In this document: in pieces, positions 1 through 5,170 of the stretch
How positions within the stretch are numbered: position 1 is the first letter of the stretch
Layout of the letters: every line of letters begins with the position of its first letter
Source of the DNA: a bacterium
Lineage (GTDB): Bacteria; Patescibacteriota; Minisyncoccia; Phycocordibacterales; Phycocordibacteraceae
DNA length: 12,718 nt
NCBI GenBank assembly: GCA_021802795.1
Contig: JAJZRH010000007.1
Location: 1-12,718, forward strand
Direction of reading: 5' to 3'
Position numbers and translations under genes: made by a program
The notes under the pieces: generated by a model
Seen by the model: the letters and a program-made list of their open reading frames with translations, nothing else
Database searches by the model: none
What the model was told of the DNA's origin: nothing

Positions 1-1485
1 ATCCTTACGCACCTGCGCCAGCAGGCGTACCTGGTGAAGGGCGTCCGCATCGCCATTTTTGACGCGCGTTCCGCAAAGGATGCGTTTGAGACCGAGACGC
101 TCTTCTTGCGCGACCAAAAGCTGGACGTGCCCTCTACGACTTTTTACTTCGAGGGCGGGTTGAAGTCGCTCGTCGCGTTCTACAACAAGCACCAGACGCC
201 GGTGCACAAGAATATTTTCTACGTGGACCGCAACCAGGACAATGTGGAAGTTGAAGTTGCATTCCAGTACGTGGACGACATCACGCCGCGCATCACGGCT
301 TTTGCGAACAACACGTACAACAGCGAGGGAGGCACGCACATCACCGGTTTCAAAACGGCGCTCACGCGCTCGCTGAATACGTACGGCAGAAACGCGAACA
401 TCCTGAAAGAGAAAGACGAGAATTTCACCGGCGACGACGTGCTCGAAGGCATCACGGCGGTCGTGTCCGTGAAGCTCCCCGAGATCCAGTTCGAAGGGCA
501 GACGAAGGCGAAGCTCGGGAGCATGGAGGCGCAGGGCGCGGTCGGGACCGTGTTCGGCGAGGCGCTGAACGCATTCTTGGAAGAGAATCCGGACGACGCG
601 CGCTCCATCATCAACAAGGTCTTGCTTGCGCTGAAGGCCCGTAAGGCGGCAAAGGCGGCGAAGGATTCCGTGCTTCGCAAAGGCGCTCTCGAGGGCATGA
701 CGCTTCCGGGCAAGCTCGCCGACTGTCAGACCAAGAGCGCAGAAGAAGGCGAGCTTTTCATTGTAGAGGGAGACTCCGCCGGCGGCTCAAGCAAGCAGGG
801 CAGGGATCGCCGCACCCAGGCCATTTTGCCGCTTCGCGGCAAGATCCTCAACGTGGAACGCGCGCGCATCGACCGCATGCTCGCGTCGGTAGAGATCCGC
901 GCGCTTGTCATCGCGATGGGCACCGCCATCGGCGACGTGTTTGACCTGTCCAAACTGCGCTACCACAAGATCATCATCGCGACCGATGCCGACGTGGACG
1001 GCGCGCACATCCGCACGCTTCTGCTGACGCTCCTGTACCGTCATTTCCGGCCTATCATTGAGGGCGGGTTTGTATACATCGCCCAGCCGCCGCTCTATAA
1101 GATCACGAAAGGCAAGTCCATCGCGTACGCGTATTCCGACAAGGAGAAAGAGGCGGTATTGAAAGAGCTCGGCGTGGCCGCCGCGGAAGTGTCCGAGAAC
1201 CCGCTTGAGGGCGTTGATGAGGCCGAGGGAGCCGAAGAGGAGGAAGTCATCTCGACGAAGAAGGCGACGAAAGTGAACATCCAGCGCTACAAAGGTCTCG
1301 GCGAAATGAACCCGAGCGAGCTGTGGGAGACGACGATGGACCCGGCGCGCCGCGTGCTGAAGCAGGTCTCCATTGACGACGCCGAGGGAGCCGACCGCAT
1401 CTTTGACATCTTGATGGGCACGGATGTGGCGTCGCGCAAGTCGTTCATCCAATCGAACGCGAAGCTTGCTAACCTGGACGTATGA
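1..1485 (+). CDS. gyrB: DNA gyrase subunit B, 5'-truncated by the window edge
   Basis: This is the B subunit of DNA gyrase, which with GyrA introduces negative supercoils using ATP. The reading frame is open from base 1, so the N-terminal ATPase part (roughly 180 residues, by family knowledge) lies outside; 494 residues are visible. The transducer domain comes first, with the QTK loop near base 500. The TOPRIM domain follows, with EGDSAGG from base 766 and the metal-binding DADVDG from base 985. The C-terminal [11 protein letters not shown] and LWETTMDP motifs typical of GyrB follow. The [10 protein letters not shown] context and the absence of a separate GyrA fusion favour GyrB over ParE. 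An acidic, Glu-rich insertion of about 35 residues (around bases 1165-1275) sits between TOPRIM and the YKGLGEMN motif. The stop codon TGA overlaps the ATG of the next gene, so the two are probably one transcript and translationally coupled. Confidence 0.96.
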   Translation: MLTHLRQQAYLVKGVRIAIFDARSAKDAFETETLFLRDQKLDVPSTTFYFEGGLKSLVAFYNKHQTPVHKNIFYVDRNQDNVEVEVAFQYVDDITPRITAFANNTYNSEGGTHITGFKTALTRSLNTYGRNANILKEKDENFTGDDVLEGITAVVSVKLPEIQFEGQTKAKLGSMEAQGAVGTVFGEALNAFLEENPDDARSIINKVLLALKARKAAKAAKDSVLRKGALEGMTLPGKLADCQTKSAEEGELFIVEGDSAGGSSKQGRDRRTQAILPLRGKILNVERARIDRMLASVEIRALVIAMGTAIGDVFDLSKLRYHKIIIATDADVDGAHIRTLLLTLLYRHFRPIIEGGFVYIAQPPLYKITKGKSIAYAYSDKEKEAVLKELGVAAAEVSENPLEGVDEAEGAEEEEVISTKKATKVNIQRYKGLGEMNPSELWETTMDPARRVLKQVSIDDAEGADRIFDILMGTDVASRKSFIQSNAKLANLDV

Positions 1486-1838
1486 ACCTATTCGGCGTCT
1501 TCCTCTCGTTCGCACTGCTCATCGTCGGCGAAGGCATCAATATTTGGGCGGAAATGCTGTCGGCAAAATTGCCGGGCGCGCACTCGCTGCTTGAATCCAG
1601 GAATCTGTTCTTGTTCGCCATGGTGATCATCGGCTGTTCGTTCCTCCTGTTCGGGTACTCGACGGGTTTCCAAGCGTCCAAAAACATCTGGACGGTAACG
1701 GTCTCGTCGGTCGTCGCCATCTTGGTCACCGAACCGTTCCTCGCGTACTTTTTCTTTCACCAGTTGCCGGAGAAGGGCGCGCTCATCGGTCTCATTCTGG
1801 GGGCGATAGGGTTCATCGCGACGGTCACGTGGGTCTAG
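1482..1838 (+). CDS. Four-helix integral membrane protein, DMT/SMR-like
   Basis: This is a 118-residue, strongly hydrophobic protein. Four membrane helices can be placed at about residues 4-26, 43-62, 69-92 and 98-118. The size, the four helices, a membrane-embedded Glu in helix 1 (E17, with E24 further on) and a 'EPFLAYFFF..LPEKGALIGLILGAIGF' style end resemble small multidrug resistance proteins or half of an EamA-type drug/metabolite transporter. This is a resemblance seen by eye, and the substrate is unknown. The start codon overlaps the gyrB stop (ATGA), which supports this ATG and suggests translation by reinitiation, as no Shine-Dalgarno sequence stands clear of gyrB. It is the last gene before a strong terminator. 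Confidence 0.75.
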   Translation: MNLFGVFLSFALLIVGEGINIWAEMLSAKLPGAHSLLESRNLFLFAMVIIGCSFLLFGYSTGFQASKNIWTVTVSSVVAILVTEPFLAYFFFHQLPEKGALIGLILGAIGFIATVTWV

Positions 1839-1845
1839 GAGTCCG

Positions 1846-1890
1846 CCAAAACAAAAGCGCGCTCCCCGAGGGAGCGCGCTTTTGTTTTGG
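1846..1890. terminator. Perfect bidirectional intrinsic terminator
   Basis: A 21-bp perfect inverted repeat (1846-1866 with 1870-1890) has a 3-nt loop. The GC-rich core GCGCGCTCCC is followed by TTTTGTTTT on either strand, so it can stop transcription from the gyrB side and from the convergent CARDB gene. It directly abuts the stop codon of the minus-strand gene at 1891-1893. Confidence 0.93.
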
Positions 1891-2646
1891 TTAGGAACCG
1901 AGGACGGTTATTTTTGCCGACGCGCTGTTGTTGTCCGTGCTCGACTCGGCAACCGCATGGTCGAAGTTTGCCGTGATGGAAATGGTCTGGCCGGCGCCCG
2001 CATTCGCCTGATCAAAGCCGAGCGTGTATTCAATGCTGTCGCCCGGATTGAGCGACTGCTGGGGCTCTGACTGGTAGATATAGGCGGTCTGCGTCGGGAT
2101 GGACGCGCTAAAGCGCCATGCGCCGGTCGCGGTCCCGCCGATATTCTGTATGGTGAAATGGACGGCCGGCCGGCTGCCTGCGGGCACCGTCGAGCTCGCA
2201 ACAAAGGAGTTCGCCGAGGTCGTCGCCAGGTAGCCGATCGCGCCGATATGCACCACAAGGTCGGCCGGGCCGCTCGGTGCGGGCGTCGTCGTACCAGCGA
2301 GCGGGTAGACGCCGTTCGTCTCAGTACCCGCGGCCGGCTGAACCTTCTTCGGCGCGACCGGGAGCGTTATCTCGCCGGAGGGGGGCGTAGACATCGCTTC
2401 GCCGAAGGGAATGGTCGTAGACGCGACGGGCGTCGGAACGACCGAAAGGGAGGGCTCGGGGGCTTTCGTAAAGACGGAGCCGAGGTAAACCGCCGCACTG
2501 CCGATGCGGCCGACGACGTCGGGCACATAGCGCGTGGAGTACACGGCAAGCCATATACCGCCGCCCATAAGCGCGACAAAGCCCACGACCGCAAGGGCGT
2601 GTATGGTCGTTTGGCGGGCTAGAAAACGGGTTTCTGGTGTATCCAT
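1891..2646 (-). CDS. Membrane-anchored CARDB-domain protein
   Basis: The protein has 251 residues counted from the ATG at 2646. One N-terminal membrane helix (about residues 15-37) is followed by a Pro/Thr/Ser-rich spacer. A C-terminal beta-sandwich of the CARDB type (about residues 130-250) has the usual spaced features: ADLVVHIGAIG, FTIQNIGGTATG, LNPGDSIEYTLGF and a closing ESSTDNNSASAKITV. CARDB domains are found in extracellular bacterial proteins and often mediate adhesion or act as stalks, so the domain is probably displayed outside the cell. The role here is unknown. GTG at 2667 and ATG at 2658 are in frame upstream, but they lie upstream of or inside the -10 box of the promoter at 2658-2686. 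The ATG at 2646 is therefore preferred. No Shine-Dalgarno sequence is visible, and the mRNA leader would be only about 5 nt. Confidence 0.85.
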   Translation of the reverse strand: MDTPETRFLARQTTIHALAVVGFVALMGGGIWLAVYSTRYVPDVVGRIGSAAVYLGSVFTKAPEPSLSVVPTPVASTTIPFGEAMSTPPSGEITLPVAPKKVQPAAGTETNGVYPLAGTTTPAPSGPADLVVHIGAIGYLATTSANSFVASSTVPAGSRPAVHFTIQNIGGTATGAWRFSASIPTQTAYIYQSEPQQSLNPGDSIEYTLGFDQANAGAGQTISITANFDHAVAESSTDNNSASAKITVLGS

Positions 2647-2657
2647 GGGATGATTCA

Positions 2658-2686
2658 TATATACCACTAGGTACTTTTAGTGTCAA
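2658..2686 (-). promoter_or_regulatory. Sigma70-type promoter of the CARDB gene
   Basis: The -35 box TTGACA (2686-2681) is perfect. It is followed by a 17-bp spacer and a -10 box TATATA (2663-2658). The predicted transcription start is near 2651, five bases before the ATG at 2646. The -35 box forms one arm of the palindrome at 2681-2694. Confidence 0.75.
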
Positions 2687-2694
2687 GCTTGACA
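2681..2694. promoter_or_regulatory. 14-bp perfect palindrome carrying both -35 boxes; possible operator
   Basis: TGTCAAGCTTGACA is a perfect palindrome. Its left arm read on the minus strand and its right arm read on the plus strand are both the consensus -35 hexamer TTGACA. RNA polymerase bound in one direction would therefore exclude the other, and a dimeric regulator could occupy the site. That either happens is inference. Confidence 0.6.
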
Positions 2695-2717
2695 GTGCCG
2701 TTACAATACTGTATTGA
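2689..2717 (+). promoter_or_regulatory. Candidate promoter of the sortase gene cluster
   Basis: A perfect -35 box TTGACA (2689-2694) is followed after 17 bp by TATTGA (2712-2717), which matches the -10 consensus at only three positions. Transcription would start near 2724, a few bases before the ATG at 2731. The -35 box is convincing and the -10 box is weak. Confidence 0.45.
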
Positions 2718-2730
2718 TGGATAAGAAGAT

Positions 2731-3402
2731 ATGGAACGAATTGTCGAGATAACCGCCCGGTTCGTTCAAGCCGGTATGCGGGCCTATGCGAGGAAATGGA
2801 GTTTCCTCGGGGTTTTCGCGCTGACATTTTTCGTAAGCGTCACGGCACTCGCAGAACTGGATCTCTTGCCGGAAGCGGCCCCGGCAAAAGCTGATGCCGT
2901 AGCTCCGTCGACCCTGATTACAGCGGCCGGGGCACTTGCCCCGGCGATGCCCGTCCCTGAACTGCCGACGAAGATAGAAATACCTGCCATCAATCTCTCG
3001 GCGAGTATTGCGAACCCGACGACGACCGACGTCGAGGCGCTCGACCAATACTTGCTTGCGGGCGCGGTGCGGTATCCGACTTCCGCCAAGCTGGGCGAGA
3101 CGGGCAATGTTGTTCTCTTCGGGCACTCGAGCTACCTGCCGATCGTACGCAATCAGGCGTATAAGACCTTTAACGGCATCCAGAAGCTCGTCCCCGGCGA
3201 TGTTGTCACCGTATATGCCGCAGATACGGCATATACCTACAGGGTGCGGAACGTCGCCAAGGAGAGCGCGAACGATGCGGGGATCTCGCTCGCAACGACC
3301 GGCCGCGTATTGACGCTGTCAACCTGTGATTCGTTCGGAGCGAAGACCGACCGATTCGTAGTCACCGCGGACTTTGTTGAAAGTCATGTGATTTCCGGCT
3401 AA
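2731..3402 (+). CDS. Sortase (LPXTG-type transpeptidase)
   Basis: This is a 223-residue cysteine transpeptidase of the sortase family. Such enzymes cleave a sorting motif in surface proteins and join them to the cell wall or to another protein. Residues 24-42 form an N-terminal membrane anchor, and an Ala/Pro-rich linker leads to the catalytic beta-barrel starting near residue 80 (KIEIPAINLSASI). The catalytic triad is visible: His132 in LFGHSSY, Cys199 in TLSTCDSFG and Arg208 in KTDRFVVTADF. The length and simple barrel suit the single-domain class D/E-like enzymes, but I cannot assign a class with confidence. The ATG at 2731 is preceded by purine-rich AAGAAG rather than a strong Shine-Dalgarno sequence. 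It is the first gene of a four-gene plus-strand block of exported proteins, one of which carries an IPYTG sequence before a membrane helix and is a candidate substrate. Confidence 0.92.
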   Translation: MERIVEITARFVQAGMRAYARKWSFLGVFALTFFVSVTALAELDLLPEAAPAKADAVAPSTLITAAGALAPAMPVPELPTKIEIPAINLSASIANPTTTDVEALDQYLLAGAVRYPTSAKLGETGNVVLFGHSSYLPIVRNQAYKTFNGIQKLVPGDVVTVYAADTAYTYRVRNVAKESANDAGISLATTGRVLTLSTCDSFGAKTDRFVVTADFVESHVISG

Positions 3403-3421
3403 CGCCAGAAATCACATGACT
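3382..3421 (+). terminator. Long hairpin over the sortase stop codon, no U-tract
   Basis: A 14-bp perfect stem (3382-3395 with 3408-3421) is extended after one mismatch by 3 bp closed with a TAAC loop. The sortase stop codon TAA (3400-3402) lies in the loop. No run of T follows on either strand. It may be an attenuator, a U-less terminator, or an RNA-stabilising element that sets the level of sortase mRNA relative to the downstream genes. The hairpin is certain; termination is not. Confidence 0.5.
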
Positions 3422-3492
3422 CTCCGCAAATAGCAGGGCGCGAGAGAGTTCTTTGTCACCCCGTTCAACCAAGCCACTTACGGCGCACAACG

Positions 3493-3499
3493 AAGGGAG
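3493..3499 (+). promoter_or_regulatory. Ribosome binding site for the 3506 gene
   Basis: AAGGGAG lies 6 nt before the ATG at 3506. It is a clear Shine-Dalgarno sequence, unlike the starts of the CARDB, thrS, dnaE and rnhB genes in this window, and it fixes this start. Confidence 0.7.
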
Positions 3500-3505
3500 T
3501 CGGAC

Positions 3506-4000
3506 ATGATGAACAAAAAAGTCGTGAAAGTCGCTCTTGCAGCGACTCTTGTGCTCGTCGTTGCCGGAGCTTTCCTGGCGTTCTTCGTCGTCCCGGCGCA
3601 TGCCGGCGAAGGCTCCACCTCGCGAGAGGAGGCGATGCGGCTGCGCGAAAAAGTCTTCACCGCTTTCGGCTTCTTCAAGCCGGAGGTGGAGAAGCTCTTG
3701 CGTGCGACCGAAAAGCCCGGCGAACCGACTATCGTAGTCGCGGGCACCTCCTTCGTGGCGATTGCCTATGCAGAAGGTGCTTTGGCGTGGCGCAAAAATT
3801 CGGCCGCGTTCGGCAACAAACCGTTCATCCGAGCGGAGAAATGGCGCATCCCCTGGAACGGGGACGTGCTTGAAGTCTTTCGCTCGGAAGAAGGTCTCTT
3901 CATTTGGAGTATCAAATGGGGCGACCCCGACGAAAGAGACATAGCGTGCTCGCCCTTTGGGAATGAGCACATCCGATCCACCGTTGCGAGAGCAACTTAG
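3506..4000 (+). CDS. Exported protein of unknown function
   Basis: The product has 164 residues. It starts with a basic N-terminus (MMNKKVVK), a hydrophobic stretch at residues 8-29 and a signal-peptidase-like site AHA|GE after residue 33, so secretion or membrane anchoring is likely. The mature part begins with a helical, charged segment (about residues 39-70). A more beta-like part follows, with several Trp (W95, W113, W117, W134, W138) and one Cys (C148). I do not recognise the family. The start may be either of two adjacent ATGs; the Shine-Dalgarno sequence AAGGGAG supports this position. The gene lies 103 bp behind the sortase and 12 bp ahead of the next secreted-protein gene, so the two secreted proteins are probably co-expressed. 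Confidence 0.75.
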   Translation: MMNKKVVKVALAATLVLVVAGAFLAFFVVPAHAGEGSTSREEAMRLREKVFTAFGFFKPEVEKLLRATEKPGEPTIVVAGTSFVAIAYAEGALAWRKNSAAFGNKPFIRAEKWRIPWNGDVLEVFRSEEGLFIWSIKWGDPDERDIACSPFGNEHIRSTVARAT

Positions 4001-4006
4001 AAGGAG
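4001..4006 (+). promoter_or_regulatory. Ribosome binding site for the 4013 gene
   Basis: AAGGAG is followed after 6 nt by the ATG at 4013 and begins directly after the stop codon of the preceding gene. It is a strong Shine-Dalgarno sequence that fixes the start. Confidence 0.8.
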
Positions 4007-4012
4007 AGTCAA

Positions 4013-5062
4013 ATGAGGAAACTCATTGTGGTATGGCTGGCGCTCGCAACCGCGGCGCTGGCAAATCCGGCTTTTGCGGCCGGAACGGGAATGCCAATGA
4101 TGAAGGGGATTAAGTCCCCGACTGAACTGGCAACGCTCGTGGAACGGTCGCTTGCGAGTGATCCGACCGGCAACACACTGCTTGACCCGGCGAGGTGCAA
4201 AAAGAACGGATCGTGCGCAACCGCGCGGGATTACTTCTTCGGCATCCAGTCGGCGCATCCGAGCGCAAAGCTCGGGAATATCGCGGAGCTCCCGCAGTAC
4301 TTGCGGTCGCTCGTGAAGCAGTCAGCGCCGGCGGGCGAGTGGCATATCAGCCGCTTGCTCGTTCGCGGCAATACGCACACCTACGATGCGAAGGGGTGGA
4401 AACGCTCTTTCCTTCAAGGTGAGTCCGTGTGGGTGGACGTCAATACCGGCGAACTTATTCTCGCGGGCCACTGCGGGAATGTCATCGGGGAGGGTCCTGC
4501 AAAGCCCGTACCGAAACCCGTGCCGGCCGCACTTACGCCGGCGGCGCCTATCGGGGCATGTCCGCTCGTTTACATCCTTAAGGTGAACGTGTGGAGGAAC
4601 GAGGCGCTCGAGCTTCCCGGGGTAGAACCTACCCAAGCGAAAGAGGAAATTGCGGAGCAGTTTGTCGGCGCGCGCGTTTCGCGCACGCACGGCAAGCAGT
4701 TCCGCGATGCCTACGCCGCAGGAAAGCTTTCACGCAGTGCCACCCCGCATGTTCTCCAGGTGTCGCTCATAAAGACCCCGGAAGCAAGTGGCGGACCGCC
4801 GACGATAACCGAGGAGCACGTCCTCGGCACTATCGCCGTCAAGGGGCTCAAGGAACTTCGGTTCACGCGAGCCCAGCTTGAAAAGTGGGACGCGATCCGG
4901 GTGGCGTCGGTAGACGGCGACATGGTGTCGCCTCCGCCGTACCATCTTACCGGTCTGCACGAAGTGCGGTTCTTCAACCACCTGCCGGGCACCACGCTCG
5001 GCGAGTGGGATGGCAATCCGGTGCCGGATTGCATCATGAACGAGCACTGGATAGAGGACTGA
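4013..5062 (+). CDS. Secreted cysteine-containing protein of unknown function
   Basis: The product has 349 residues with a classical signal peptide: MRK, a hydrophobic core and a likely cleavage at AFA|AG after residue 22. The mature protein has two parts joined by a Pro/Ala linker at about residues 161-181. The first part has C62, C68 and C154 in VDVNTGELILAGHCGN. The second has C183 near its start and C340 near its end. Five cysteines in an exported protein suggest disulfides. No membrane helix is present near the C-terminus, so it is probably released or held non-covalently. I do not recognise a catalytic motif or family. It follows the previous gene by 12 bp with a strong ribosome binding site and precedes the large surface protein, so it belongs to the same surface cluster. 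Confidence 0.78.
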   Translation: MRKLIVVWLALATAALANPAFAAGTGMPMMKGIKSPTELATLVERSLASDPTGNTLLDPARCKKNGSCATARDYFFGIQSAHPSAKLGNIAELPQYLRSLVKQSAPAGEWHISRLLVRGNTHTYDAKGWKRSFLQGESVWVDVNTGELILAGHCGNVIGEGPAKPVPKPVPAALTPAAPIGACPLVYILKVNVWRNEALELPGVEPTQAKEEIAEQFVGARVSRTHGKQFRDAYAAGKLSRSATPHVLQVSLIKTPEASGGPPTITEEHVLGTIAVKGLKELRFTRAQLEKWDAIRVASVDGDMVSPPPYHLTGLHEVRFFNHLPGTTLGEWDGNPVPDCIMNEHWIED

Positions 5063-5091
5063 CGGGTGACGCTGTTCTTTTCTCCTTGTCT

Positions 5092-5162
5092 AAAGGGAGG
5101 TGCGATTTGCGCCTTCCTTTGGACCCGTTTTCCGGCACATCTCTCTGGAGGTGTTCCGGAAA
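5092..5162 (+). promoter_or_regulatory. Two tandem hairpins in the leader of the large surface-protein gene
   Basis: Hairpin 1 pairs 5092-5103 with 5109-5120 (12 bp, two G-U pairs, loop GATTT). Hairpin 2 pairs 5129-5135 with 5156-5162 and, after one mismatch, 5137-5143 with 5148-5154 (loop TCTG). The second stem holds a GGAGGTG sequence (5147-5153) inside its arm and ends one base before the AGGA that precedes the ATG at 5171. No U-tract follows either hairpin. The structures are seen directly; a role in mRNA stability or translation control is inferred. They also argue that 5063-5170 is non-coding leader rather than the N-terminus of the next protein. Confidence 0.45.
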
Positions 5163-5170
5163 TAGGAAAA

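Noticed and set aside
1222..1394. A 14-bp direct repeat GCCGAGGGAGCCGA in gyrB (1222-1235 and 1381-1394)
   Set aside because: It encodes similar Ala/Glu/Gly residues with the genome's preferred codons, and chance recurrence is a sufficient explanation.
2702..2707. TACAAT as the -10 box of the sortase promoter
   Set aside because: It lies only 7 bp behind the TTGACA at 2689-2694 and has no other -35 box at a workable distance.
3362..4258. A 298-codon minus-strand open frame across the sortase end and the 3506 gene
   Set aside because: Its composition is that of a shadow frame. The plus-strand genes there have signal peptides and Shine-Dalgarno sequences.
4982..4996. LPGTT near the C-terminus of the 349-residue secreted protein as a sortase motif
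   Set aside because: No hydrophobic helix or basic tail follows, so the sequence lacks the rest of a sorting signal.
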